Source: Rickettsiales bacterium (GTDB lineage Bacteria; Pseudomonadota; Alphaproteobacteria; Rickettsiales; Anaplasmataceae). Taken from it: a stretch of DNA of 10,770 nucleotides. A program made the translations under genes and the position numbers. Positions within the stretch are counted from its first letter, which is position 1. The number at the start of each line of letters is the position of its first letter. The notes beneath the pieces are model-generated. The model was not told the DNA's origin. It saw only the letters and a list, made by a program, of their open reading frames with translations, and did no database searches. The stretch is taken from NCBI GenBank assembly GCA_031286185.1, contig JAITUS010000050.1, positions 1-10,770 of the forward strand, read 5' to 3'. Shown here in pieces: positions 1 through 8,235 of this stretch.

Positions 1-109
1 GATGTCAATAATGAACTAGATGATATGGAGGAAAAGATATAAAGGGCTAAAAGACAGCCAAAGAGCTTTAGAAATCGCAGAAAAGAATGATAAAGCTGGA
101 GCTTTTTGA
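1..109 (+). pseudogene. 3' tail of a probable ankyrin-repeat gene, frameshifted, cut by left edge
   Basis: No start is visible. Frame 1 reads DVNNELDDMEEKI and stops at 40-42. The next frame (codons in phase with 20) reads KGLKDSQRALEIAEKNDK followed by AGAF and a TGA at 107-109. The phrase RALEIAEKND resembles the second helix of an ankyrin repeat (ALxIAxxxxx), and a single extra base in GAGGAAAAGATAT (about 28-40) would join the two frames. I infer the degraded C-terminal end of an ankyrin gene lying mostly left of the window. The stretch is too short to be sure it was ever coding; the left-hand sequence would settle it. Confidence 0.35.
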
Positions 110-133
110 CTGCGTATTAGGCGATTTTATATA
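106..133 (+). promoter_or_regulatory. Possible sigma-70 promoter for the ankyrin gene
   Basis: TTGACT at 106-111 matches the -35 consensus at 5 of 6 bases. It is followed after 16 bp by TATATA at 128-133 (4 of 6). Transcription would start near 140, just ahead of a GAGG ribosome site at 146-149 and the ATG at 156. The ordered arrangement is the main support; AT-rich DNA gives such matches by chance. Confidence 0.35.
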
Positions 134-145
134 GGTTTAACAGTT

Positions 146-149
146 GAGG
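146..149 (+). promoter_or_regulatory. Shine-Dalgarno GAGG that selects ATG 156
   Basis: GAGG lies 6 nt before ATG 156. The in-frame TTG at 144 overlaps this site and has no purine-rich sequence of its own, so translation most likely begins at 156 (MRFDAKNKEE). Confidence 0.55.
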
Positions 150-155
150 CATATT

Positions 156-633
156 ATGAGATTCGATGCAAAAAACAAAGAGGAATTTAATAAGCCATTT
201 GAAGATATTAATAAAAAAGATAAAAAAGGAAGAACGGCATTGCATTATGCAGTGGGAAATTCCGATCCAAAAACAGTGAGGTTATTGATCAAAAAAGGAG
301 CTGATATAAATTCTGCAGATGTGGGAGGTTATGTACCAATGCGCCTAGCTGTAATGGGAGAACGCCTAGAAACCGTAAAAGAGCTAATAAGCTCAGGAGC
401 GAATGTAAACGTTGCGGAACGTCATGGCAAACACACCCCTCTACACTTTGCATGCATAATTAGGAGAAGTAGCAATAGTGAAAGAATTAGTGAAAGCCGG
501 AGCGAAAATAGATCAACCTGATAAATCCGACAAAACACCAATTGATTATGCTAGAAATAACAAAGAAATACGAGAAGTACATTTTCAATCTCTTTTTTAC
601 ATAAATACTAAAAATATATATTTTAAAAATTAA
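156..633 (+). pseudogene. Short ankyrin-repeat protein, broken by a +1 frameshift
   Basis: The frame from ATG 156 encodes two good ankyrin repeats and starts a third: GRTALHYAV with LLIKKGADIN, then VPMRLAVMG with ELISSGANVN, then HTPLHFACI. It runs out of frame after about residue 100 and stops at 519-521. From 460 the next frame resumes exactly where the repeat should continue (LGEVAIVKELVKAGAKI, then DKTPIDYARNN) and runs to TAA 631-633. Removing one base from ATAATTA (456-462) restores ACILGEVAIVKEL, so one inserted base explains the break. The intact product would be about 158 residues with three to four repeats and no signal peptide or membrane segment. Ankyrin repeats bind proteins, and many Wolbachia ankyrin proteins are suspected host-directed effectors; no target can be named. 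Its 3' end lies 2 bp from the end of the convergent surface-protein pseudogene. A truncated 121-residue product may still be made. Confidence 0.75.
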
Positions 634-635
634 TA

Positions 636-1343
636 CTAAAAATTATAACGAATTCCTACCTCTAAAGTTGCATCTGGTATTTTTATCGGTGGTTTAAAAC
701 CACTTAGTTGCCCGCCTACGGTAATACCAACTGCACCAACTATCTGTGGAGTAATTTCATAATCAAACCAACCTTTAGTTTGTAGGAGATAAACCCAGTA
801 TTTTGTCTGCTACAGACTGGCCTTCAGGTTTTTCTCCCCCTGCTTTGTTAGCATAAATAGGTGAAACTGTAGTTGCACTTATAGCCCCAGCTGCATCACC
901 ACCTTGCTTCATCAGTTTGAGTTCCAACATCTATTTTACCAATTTGAGTTCCAACATCTTTATTTACTAGTGGTGGTACCCGTACTACCACCACCAAAGC
1001 CAAAAGGTACTATTTGGAGGTATCCACCTAAACCTCCACTAACGTATAGTTTAACAGGGTCGATATCAAGGTCAGGATAGAAGCGGTAGTTTGCCAATAA
1101 GCTAGCTCCTATGCTCTTTAATGACTTAACATTACTGAGAACCTCAAGTTCAAATTTGGAGTTTTTGTCATAATTATAACCAAAGACGACACTAGGTTTC
1201 ATCACAAAGCCGCCACCCCATCCAGCACCAAAGTTTAAACTTGCGTAATACTGACCTTCTAAATTAGCCGCTACATCATCAGCTACACTCGCTAGAGATG
1301 AAGTGAGTAATACAGCTAAGGTGCATAATCTCTTCATTTTCAT
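636..1343 (-). pseudogene. Wsp-family outer-membrane protein paralogue, three frameshifts
   Basis: The gene starts at ATG 1343 (MKMKRLCTLAVLLTSSLASVA), preceded by AGGAG at 1348-1352. The longer frame from 1379 has no such site. The N-terminus is a Sec signal peptide with probable cleavage after ASVA, before DD. Beta-barrel strands follow (LEGQYYASLNFGAG; VFGYNYDKNSKFELEVL). The first frame ends at 960-962. The rest is spread over the other two frames: VNKDVGTQIGKIDVGTQTDE, then GGDAAGAISATTVSPIY to ADK, then YWVYLLQTKGWFDYEI through to LEVGIRYNF and TAG at 636-638. The terminal aromatic strand (RYNF) is the classic sorting signal for outer-membrane barrels. Three separate +1 insertions, near 979-981, in GCAAGG at about 900, and in AAAA at about 800, restore one frame of about 235 codons, the usual Wsp length. 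I infer a Wsp paralogue (WspB-like) that is no longer made as a full porin-like surface protein. Which paralogue it is cannot be decided here. Confidence 0.8.
916..959 (-). repeat. 27-bp-spaced direct repeat inside the Wsp pseudogene
   Basis: The 17-mer TTTGAGTTCCAACATCT occurs at 916-932 and exactly again at 943-959, an offset of 27 bp or nine codons. On the coding strand it gives DVGTQIGKI then DVGTQTDEA. The unit preserves frame, so it looks like an older tandem duplication in a surface loop, made before the frameshifts. Confidence 0.7.
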
Positions 1344-1394
1344 ATAACTCCTCATACAAAAAAAATATATATAATGCACAAGTATATATCCTTT

Positions 1395-1423
1395 ATATTG
1401 AAAAAGGTATAACCACGTGTCAA
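1395..1423 (-). promoter_or_regulatory. Possible promoter of the Wsp paralogue
   Basis: On the minus strand a perfect -35 TTGACA (plus-strand positions 1423-1418) is followed after 17 bp by CAATAT (1400-1395). The -10 is a poor match (3 of 6); ATATAA further on fits better but at a longer spacing. The predicted start lies about 45 bp before the gene's AGGAG site. It would let the pseudogene be transcribed independently of upstream leuS. Confidence 0.35.
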
Positions 1424-1464
1424 AAAAAGTGTAACTATGAAATTAAGGATTGCTACTCAGATTT

Positions 1465-4008
1465 TTATATAACTATGTTTACTATCTTATTTGGTACAGC
1501 ATATACAGCATGAACTTTGCTTTGATCAATCCTATTGGACACAGAGTCTATTGCTATTTTCTTTAATTCTTCTTGAGATAAGTCAACTGCCACCTCGATT
1601 GTTGTACGCAATTTTCCATTGATCTGAACTACCACAGTTACCACATCATCAATCAGTAATGACTTGATAGCTTGTGGCCAAGGCTTTAGATATAGCATAC
1701 CCTTGCCCCCTATTTCTTGCCATAAGTTTTCAGCCAGGTGTGGTATAAATGGCTCAATTACTCTGATTAGTATACATATACCTTCATCAATAAGAGATTT
1801 TCCATTTTTCACATCTATTTCAGCTATTAAATTCGTCATTTCACGGAATTTTGCCACTACACAGTTCAATCTGCAGCTTTCCAAGTCATCTGTAAGCCCG
1901 TGCAAGAGTTTATGTATTTTTTTTCTGTATTCTAGAAGTTTACCTGTAACACTTTCGTTATCATAGCGCATGTTCACGGGTCTTAGCTGCATTACCATAC
2001 GCCACAATTTATTTATATAGCGGGAACAACCTTCTACGCCATCATCGGACCATTCCATATCTTTCTCTGGAGGAGTATCAGATAATACGAACAAGCGAGC
2101 AGTATCAGAACCGTACTTTTCTATGATAAAATTTGGGTCAACTGTATTTTTTTTTGATTTACTCATCTTCTCAACTTTTCCAGTTTGAACCTCAGCACCT
2201 TGTGCCATCAATTCCTTTGCTTCTTCAGGAAAAAGCCATTTGCCATTCTCATCTTTGTAAGTTACATGGCAGACCATTCCTTGAGTGATCAAAGTAGAGA
2301 AAGGTTCCTTAATATCGAGGTAACCATATTTGGTTAAAGCGCGGCAGAAAAATCGTGAGTAAAGCAGGTGCAAGACCGCATGTTCTATTCCACCTATATA
2401 ATAATCTACAGGCATAAAACGATCACACGCATCCTTATTGATAGACTTATTTTCACTACAAAATGCAGCAAAATACCAGGAAGATTCAAAAAAGGTGTCG
2501 AATGTATCAGTTTCACGCTCTGCTTGCTTTCCGCATTTTGGGCAATCAACAAACTTCCATGTTGGATGTTTATCAAGCGGATTGCCACCGCTGGTAAATT
2601 CCACATCCGTTGGCAGAACTACAGGAAGGTCTCTTTCTGGCACTGGCACAGTACCACAATCTTTACAATATATAATAGGTATAGGGCATCCCCAATAACG
2701 TTGCCTTGAAATTCCCCAATCATGTAAACGATAGTTTATCGTTTTTTTGCCTATCCCTTTTTCTTCAAGCTTTTTAATGGCTACTTCCTTTGCTTTGCTG
2801 ATAGTTAATCCGTTTAAGAATTCGGAGTTGAACATCGCTCCATCGCCGGTGTATGCTTCTTTTAAGGTCTCTATGACTTGTGCACCCTCTTCACGAACTA
2901 CAGGAATAATCGGCAAATCATATTTCTGCGCAAATTCAAAATCACGCTGATCATGTGCAGGGCATCCAAAAATTGCACCTTCTCCATGCTCCATCAATAC
3001 AAAATTTGCTATATAAAGCGGCAATTCCTTGTCAAGAAATGGATGTTTGACGTTCAGTCCGGTGTAAATTCCAAATTTTTCGTCATTTTCCCCCTTTGTG
3101 TTTATATCATCAATTGTCATTCCAGCGCGTGACGCTGGAATCCATTCATCTTTTTGCTGGATCCCAGTGTTGAAGCACTGGGATGACAAAACTTCAGGAG
3201 CATCTGGAAGCATGATATCCTGCACAATAGGGTGCTCTGCTGCTACCGCAAGAAAAGAAGCTCCAAACAAAGTATGAGGAGAAGTTGTAAAAATCTTTAA
3301 TTTCTTATTTAGACCAACTATTTCAAACTCTATGGTGACCACTTCGGATTTTCCTATCCAACGCTCTTGCATTGTTTTGACTTTTTCTGGCCAGTTTTTT
3401 AAATCTTGCAAACACTTGAGTAAATCTTCGGTGAAATCAGTAATCTTTAAAAACCATTGGGATAACTTACGTTTTTCAACAACTGCGCCGGACCGCCACC
3501 CCTTTCCATCGACTACTTGTTCATTTGCAAGCACTGTTTGGTCTACCGGATCCCAGTTAACCCACGACTCTTTTCGGTAGGCAAGTCCTTGCTTTAAAAA
3601 ATCCAGGAAAAATGTTTGTTCGTGTTTGTAATAGTCAGGCTCACATGTGGAAAGTTCACGCTCCCAATTATAAGAAAGACCTATAGATTTCAACTGCGCA
3701 TGCATATTATCTATATTCTCTTTCGTCCACGCCGCAGGATTAATGTTGTTGTCCCTTGCTGCATTTTCAGCTGGTAATCCAAATGCATCCCAGCCAATTG
3801 GATGCAAAACCTCAAATCCGCAAGCTCTCTTATAACGCGCTATCACATCTCCTATTGCATAGTTGCGCAGGTGTCCCATGTGAATTTTACCAGATGGATA
3901 TGGAAACATCTCCAATACGTAACATTTCTCTTGCTTGCTATTCTTACTTACAGAAAAATTCCACTTATCTTGATAAAATTTTTCAACGTTTTTAAAATCA
4001 TATTTCAT
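1465..4008 (-). CDS. leuS: Leucyl-tRNA synthetase
   Basis: Charges tRNA-Leu with leucine using ATP in the cytoplasm and edits mischarged products. The 847 residues are close to the usual length for the bacterial enzyme. Visible in order: the class I HIGH motif as HMGH (43-46); the CP1 editing insertion from about 220 to 420, with a threonine-rich loop TTSPHT (241-246) and AHDQRD (351-356) holding the two conserved editing aspartates; a zinc-binding module with CKDC (448-451) and CPKC (489-492); DTFFESSWY (504-512); KMSKS (614-618); an anticodon-binding helical domain; and a C-terminal domain beginning [10 protein letters not shown]. Two oddities: residues about 274-298 are encoded by a palindromic repeat (3115-3188), and the editing loop has Ser and His where TTRPDT is usual. 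ATG 4008 lies 12 bp after the NlpD-like gene, so the two are probably co-transcribed. No frameshift or stop is seen, so the gene is presumed functional. Confidence 0.97.
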   Translation of the reverse strand: MKYDFKNVEKFYQDKWNFSVSKNSKQEKCYVLEMFPYPSGKIHMGHLRNYAIGDVIARYKRACGFEVLHPIGWDAFGLPAENAARDNNINPAAWTKENIDNMHAQLKSIGLSYNWERELSTCEPDYYKHEQTFFLDFLKQGLAYRKESWVNWDPVDQTVLANEQVVDGKGWRSGAVVEKRKLSQWFLKITDFTEDLLKCLQDLKNWPEKVKTMQERWIGKSEVVTIEFEIVGLNKKLKIFTTSPHTLFGASFLAVAAEHPIVQDIMLPDAPEVLSSQCFNTGIQQKDEWIPASRAGMTIDDINTKGENDEKFGIYTGLNVKHPFLDKELPLYIANFVLMEHGEGAIFGCPAHDQRDFEFAQKYDLPIIPVVREEGAQVIETLKEAYTGDGAMFNSEFLNGLTISKAKEVAIKKLEEKGIGKKTINYRLHDWGISRQRYWGCPIPIIYCKDCGTVPVPERDLPVVLPTDVEFTSGGNPLDKHPTWKFVDCPKCGKQAERETDTFDTFFESSWYFAAFCSENKSINKDACDRFMPVDYYIGGIEHAVLHLLYSRFFCRALTKYGYLDIKEPFSTLITQGMVCHVTYKDENGKWLFPEEAKELMAQGAEVQTGKVEKMSKSKKNTVDPNFIIEKYGSDTARLFVLSDTPPEKDMEWSDDGVEGCSRYINKLWRMVMQLRPVNMRYDNESVTGKLLEYRKKIHKLLHGLTDDLESCRLNCVVAKFREMTNLIAEIDVKNGKSLIDEGICILIRVIEPFIPHLAENLWQEIGGKGMLYLKPWPQAIKSLLIDDVVTVVVQINGKLRTTIEVAVDLSQEELKKIAIDSVSNRIDQSKVHAVYAVPNKIVNIVI
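3115..3188 (-). repeat. Wolbachia palindromic element inserted in frame in leuS
   Basis: The 74-bp element is bounded by TGTCAT (3115-3120) and its complement ATGACA (3183-3188). It holds two hairpins: TTCCAGCG/CGCTGGAA (3120-3127 with 3133-3140, 5-nt loop) and ATCCCAGTG/CACTGGGAT (3161-3169 with 3176-3184, 6-nt loop). The second hairpin recurs at 9695-9724 with identical 13-nt arms. On the leuS strand it is open and adds [20 protein letters not shown] then AGMT between PDAPEVL and IDDINTKG. Palindromic elements that are translated within genes are known from Rickettsia (RPE) and have been reported in Wolbachia (WPE). That this stretch is an insertion and not ancestral is inferred from its repeat nature and from the good alignment of the flanks with ordinary LeuRS. 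Confidence 0.88.
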
Positions 4009-4020
4009 ATAAATCCAAAT

Positions 4021-4644
4021 TCAATTACAGTTCGTATGCTTCAAAGGATCAACCGCTTGACCGTTATGCCGTATTGTAAAGCACATCTGCGGATCTTTAT
4101 CCTGCGTACTTGACTTACCTGCAGATCCAATTACTTGACCCTGTTTTACTTTATCACCAATTTCAACGTGTATGTTTTTTAAATAGGAGTACACAGTCAC
4201 ATAATTATCTTTGTGTTCTACTATAATTAAATTTCCATACCACCTCAGCCCTTTGCCTACGTATATCACTTTACCAGGTGCAGAAGCAACCACATTTGTT
4301 CCGCCTTGAGCAGCAATTTTTACTCCATCTTTGCATACTTCATCAGAGGAGGCAGTTGAAATAACAGTACCTTTAACTGGCATTACAAATTTACAATTTA
4401 CCCCATTAATTTCCACATTTTGCGCTTTATTGTTATCTCTATATACCTTATCTATGGCGGCTTTTCTATTTTCTTTTTTTATTGAAGAATCAACATCCTC
4501 TCTAATTAAATGGTATTCCCTTGTATATTCTAGGTCTCTTTTTCCATAAAACTCTTCACCTTTAAGCAGCACAGGTGCAGGTTTTTGCAGGCCACAGCTT
4601 ATTAGTATTGCTGATAATATAAAGAATGAGGCTATACGCCGCAT
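4021..4644 (-). CDS. NlpD-like lipoprotein with degenerate LytM (M23) domain
   Basis: A 207-residue protein. The N-terminus MRRIASFFILSAILISC is a lipoprotein signal with lipobox LISC, giving lipidated Cys17 and anchoring in the envelope. A charged linker follows, then an M23/LytM fold at about 85-205: FVMPVKGTVIS, then APGKVIYVG, then WYGNLIIVEHKDNYVTVYSY, then GDKVKQGQVIGSAGKSS, then VDPLKH. Every zinc-ligand position of an active M23 peptidase is changed: HxGxD reads KDGVK (105-109), the YxH histidine is Tyr154, and HLHFE reads QMCFT (186-190). E. coli NlpD and EnvC also lack these ligands and instead activate cell-wall amidases at division; I infer the same role here. There is no LysM domain, unlike NlpD, so the protein is shorter. 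No strong ribosome site precedes ATG 4644; leuS follows after 12 bp. It is often annotated simply as an M23 peptidase, but catalysis is unlikely. Confidence 0.85.
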   Translation of the reverse strand: MRRIASFFILSAILISCGLQKPAPVLLKGEEFYGKRDLEYTREYHLIREDVDSSIKKENRKAAIDKVYRDNNKAQNVEINGVNCKFVMPVKGTVISTASSDEVCKDGVKIAAQGGTNVVASAPGKVIYVGKGLRWYGNLIIVEHKDNYVTVYSYLKNIHVEIGDKVKQGQVIGSAGKSSTQDKDPQMCFTIRHNGQAVDPLKHTNCN

Positions 4645-4741
4645 AAATCTATTTGGATGATTTAAACTATATTAAATAGCATACTTTTGAAGGTAAAAAA
4701 ATTTTTATGTTATTCTTTCTGTTGTTAATTTACTTCTTGGT

Positions 4742-4776
4742 ATTTTGTAATGATTTATGTTAAATCATTACAAAAT
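4742..4776. repeat. Perfect 16-bp inverted repeat in the divergent spacer
   Basis: ATTTTGTAATGATTTA (4742-4757) pairs completely with its reverse complement at 4761-4776 across a TGT loop (4758-4760). It lies between the NlpD-like gene (leftward from 4644) and the SNF2 pseudogene (rightward from 4864). It cannot terminate either gene, because both start here and point away. It could be an operator dyad for one or both promoters, a cruciform, or a small palindromic repeat. The stem is AT-rich and has no U-tract beyond AAAATTAG. Confidence 0.7.
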
Positions 4777-4863
4777 TAGTCAAACTTACTCTGAAGGAAC
4801 AGTTGTAGTTTGTTTTTTAGATAGGTTTGGGTTTATTTAGGTTAAAATATATGGTTTTATAAA

Positions 4864-6030
4864 ATGTCTCATTACAGAAGAACATGGTGGGGTAAGAAGT
4901 GGCTTCAATCTTTTAATGAAGTTGATTACGATAATCGCCTTCCACGTGGTAGAACTTACGCTAATACTGGTCGAGCTTTTGGTATTAAAATCAACGGCCA
5001 CATGATTACAGCTAAAGTTAGTGGTTCGATGTCTCATCCGTATAAAGTTAAAATAACACTTAGTGAATTAAGCTCATCAGAACAGCACACTATTCGTTGT
5101 ATTATTGAAGATTCGCCTTCTATATTATCCAATTTGATAAATAGACAATTACCAGTCAGCCTGCTTGATAAACTTAATGACTCTGGTATTAAATTATTTC
5201 CTTCAAATTTGGAAGAAATGAACGCAAGTTGCGATTGTCCTGATTGGGCTATGCCTTGTAAACATATTGCTGCTGTAATTTATCTTATTGCTGCAGAAAT
5301 TGACAAGAATCCCTTCGTGGTTTTCAGTATTCATAATTGCGATTTACTATCACTCATTGATGATTTTGGAGGTGGGAAATTAGAAAATGCTCAAAATACC
5401 CTAAAGATTGATGATATATTTAACTCGTGCTCTAAAATTAGAGTATATAACCAGGCACCCCTAAATGATATTAATCTATCAGTTATCCCTAACCTCGCTA
5501 GCTGTATTGGAAATATTTTAACAGATAACCCACTTTTCTTTGAAAAAAACTTTCACAATATTCTGCAAACAGCTTACAAGCATTGGCAAAAATATCCTAC
5601 TGGGAAATTAGATTATTTCTTCTACTCTTCCAAGGAAAAGCTATTGGAAGAAGAATTATTTACTAGAAAATGGGGAAATATTGAACATTGGCAAACATTT
5701 CAATTATTTATCAATGAACAACATCAACTTACTCAAGTAAGCAATGGTACAACTAACTTATTTATGCTCAGTAAAAGTGTTTCGAGAAATATAGCGCAAT
5801 TTCTAAATGATATTCTCAGTTCGTTACTCCACAAGCTTAACCCTGAACTTCGCTTCATGCACATGATTTCACAGTTTGCACGTATGCTCATGGAAAAATC
5901 AGCACTAGTACCACAAATACTACAGAATAAAAGAGGAGAATTTATAATTAGGTGGATTCCTGCGTTATTTAATGAATCAGTCAAAGAAATTCATAGAAAA
6001 ATATTATCGGTGTGTGTCCACCTTTATTGA
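4864..6030 (+). pseudogene. SNF2 helicase piece 1: SWIM zinc-finger segment
   Basis: This 388-codon open piece starts MSHYRRTWWGKKWLQSF, a usual opening for bacterial SWIM proteins. Its zinc ligands are Cys123, Cys125, Cys132 and His134. The remainder (about 150-380) is helical and not recognisable by eye. The last residues, VHLY before TGA 6028-6030, arise from the GT-tract frameshift. As a stand-alone 388-residue protein it could still fold and bind nucleic acid or protein through the SWIM finger, but it has no ATPase. Confidence 0.75.
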
Positions 6031-7199
6031 TTCAATATCAGGAAACTTCTATAGAGCCTGAAGAACAGGTAAATGTTGCTGTTTCTGTTATTCTTTTGGG
6101 ATACATAGCAAATAATTTTCCTGCATCGCTGGATAAATATAGAGATAAGAACACCTTTCCTTCATTGCTGGACAAGTATAGAGGCGAGCACATTTTTGCA
6201 TTATTTTTTACTGGAAGACCTTACAAATTTACTGAATTTAGCAACAAGGAAATACCTCAAGCAATTAACCTATGGTTATCACGTCTTTACTTCATAGATA
6301 AGCCATACAAACTTTACCTAATGATAAAAGATCGTTATGAAAGATTTGAACTTGATATACAGGTATCTTTAGATGATGAAAAATCGATAATAAAGCTGAA
6401 AAAAGCGTTGTCTAATCGCAGTACAAAACTTAGCATTTTATCTGATATTGGGCTGTTGTCTGAGTACATACCTGAATTAGAAAGATCGATTGACGGCAAT
6501 AGTACATTATCATTTAGCTTAGATGATTTTGCACCATTGTTTTTAAACATTTTGCCGGTGTTGAGGGCAATTGGCGTTATAGTTATCTTACCAAAATCCC
6601 TGGAAAAAATCCTGAAGCCACAATTGAGTCTTAACTTGTCTGCTAAAGGCAAAATCACAGAAGATCGCGAAAGTTTCTTAACGCTTGAAAAATTATTGAA
6701 GTTCGACTGGAAAATAGCGATAGGTGATAAAGAAATAAGCATTACAGAATTTAAAAAGCTACTAAAAGATTCTCGTGGACTGGTAAAAATTGTAGACCAA
6801 TACGTGCTTTTGGATGATAGGGAGGTAGAAGCTCTACTGAAGAAACTTGATAAGTTACCTGAACATTTAAGTCAAGCAGAGCTGATGCAAGCCGCTTTAG
6901 CAGGCGAGTTAAATGGAGCTAAAGTAGCGCTTGACCAGCAAATTAAAGACTTATTTGATAAATTCAACACTTATACACCTGTTGATATACCAAGTAATCT
7001 AACTGCACAGTTACGGCCATACCAAAAGCGTGGGTTTAGTTGTCTTGTACAGAACGTAGAAATAGGATTTGGTAGCATAATTGCTGATGATATGGGTCTT
7101 GGTAAAACCCTGCAAGTTATTGCAGCAATTCTGTATTGTAAGAATGCAGGATTGTTAGATAAAGATAAGGTCTTGATAGTAGCACCAACAAGTATTTAA
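6012..7199 (+). pseudogene. SNF2 helicase piece 2: SNF2-associated domain and Walker A
   Basis: The true continuation of piece 1 starts at about 6016 (CPPLLIQYQETS). The GTG at 6012 is only the first possible start in this frame. The piece holds the associated domain, with FDWKIAIGDKEISITEF near 6709-6759, followed by the helicase entry LRPYQKRGF, Walker A DMGLGKT at 7089-7109, and motif Ia VLIVAPTSI. It ends at TAA 7197-7199, after which the same frame continues SNWQREIERFAP, the expected next block. TTA to TAA is the simplest explanation. Confidence 0.8.
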
Positions 7200-7835
7200 A
7201 GCAATTGGCAACGGGAGATAGAACGTTTTGCACCGGAATTAAAGTTTGTAATTTACCACGGACAAAATAGAGAGCTAGCAAGTAATCACGATATAGTTCT
7301 TACTTCATATGGTCTTGCACGTTGCGATAAAAAAGAGCTGAGCAGAGTCGGATGGTTCTTGCTCGTGATTGATGAAGCCCAAAATATAAAGAATCCCAAC
7401 AGTGAGCGGACCAAAGCTATAAAAGCTATCAGAGCAAAAAATAAAATAGCTATGAGTGGTACACCTGTTGAAAATAGGCTACTGGAGTATTGGAGTATTT
7501 TTAATTTTACCAATAAATATTACCTTGGTACTCCTAAGCAATTCAAAACTCGTTTTGCAGCGCCGATCGAAAAAGCAAGGGATAAAGCTTGTCTAGAAAG
7601 GTTCATGAAAATCACTGGTCCTTTTATGCTACGCAGGATAAAAAGTGATAAAAGCATTATTCAGGACCTACCAGGTAAAATTGAAAATAACCATTATTGC
7701 CCTCTAACTCCAGAGCAGACAGCGCTGTATCAAGAGGTCGTTAATGCAACGATGGAAAAGATAGAAAGAAGTGAGGGAATTGAACGTAAGGGGCTAATTC
7801 TCAAACTTATCAATGCTTTAAAAACAAGTTTGTAA
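7200..7835 (+). pseudogene. SNF2 helicase piece 3: first RecA lobe, motifs II and III
   Basis: The same frame as piece 2 after the nonsense codon. It reads SNWQREIERFAPELKFVIYH, then LTSYGLARCDK, the Walker B box as DEAQ (7371-7382), motif III SGTPVENR, and FMLRRIKSDK. Frame is lost at 7820-7824 and the piece ends at TAA 7833-7835. Inside it the only starts are weak TTG/GTG codons such as TTG 7359. Confidence 0.8.
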
Positions 7836-8235
7836 CCATTCATCACAGTTTGGCAAGAAAAAGTGTGCAAGTGTCGAACAGTCAGGAAAGATGCAGATGC
7901 TAGAAGAGATATTGATAGGAATTAGTGAACTTGCAGAGAAATCATTAATATTTACCCAATACACTGAAATGGGTAAAATTATAGCTAGACTGCTTGAAGA
8001 AAGGTTTAAGTTAATGGTACCATTTTTGCATGGAGGTCTATCCCGAAAGGTGCGAGACGAAATGGTTAATGATTTTCAAAACTCATTTCAATCAAATATC
8101 CTTATAGTATCTTTAAAAGCTGGTGGAACAGGGCTTAATTTAACAGCAGCAAACCATGTCATACATTACGATCTATGGTGGAATCCAGCAGTGGAAGCAC
8201 AAGCAACAGATAGAGCGTATCGGGCAAGAGCGTAA
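7825..8235 (+). pseudogene. SNF2 helicase piece 4: second RecA lobe
   Basis: Resumes the protein as QVCNHSSQFGKKK, the conserved LKQxCNHP block of SNF2 enzymes. It continues SGKMQMLEEIL, SLIFTQYTEMGKII, FLHGGLSRKVRDEM, motif V LKAGGTGLNL, and WWNPAVEAQATDRAYR. The frame breaks within motif VI and ends ARA before TAA 8233-8235. Confidence 0.8.

Noticed and set aside
144..155. TTG 144 as start of the ankyrin gene
   Set aside because: It overlaps the GAGG ribosome site that is properly spaced for ATG 156.
1344..1379. ATG 1379 as start of the Wsp paralogue
   Set aside because: It adds residues ahead of a normal signal peptide; AGGAG at 1348-1352 points to ATG 1343.
1664..3995. Several plus-strand open frames opposite leuS (for example 2368-2709 and 3332-3580)
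   Set aside because: They are antisense to a well-conserved gene, have no recognisable domain or ribosome site, and arise from leuS codon pattern.
4837..5037. Minus-strand open frame over the 5' end of the SWIM segment
   Set aside because: It overlaps a clearly homologous coding segment and has no recognisable content; a shadow frame.
6335..6742. A 135-codon minus-strand open frame within the helicase
   Set aside because: It lies antisense to conserved SNF2-associated sequence, with low-complexity Ser/Asn/Phe composition typical of shadow frames.
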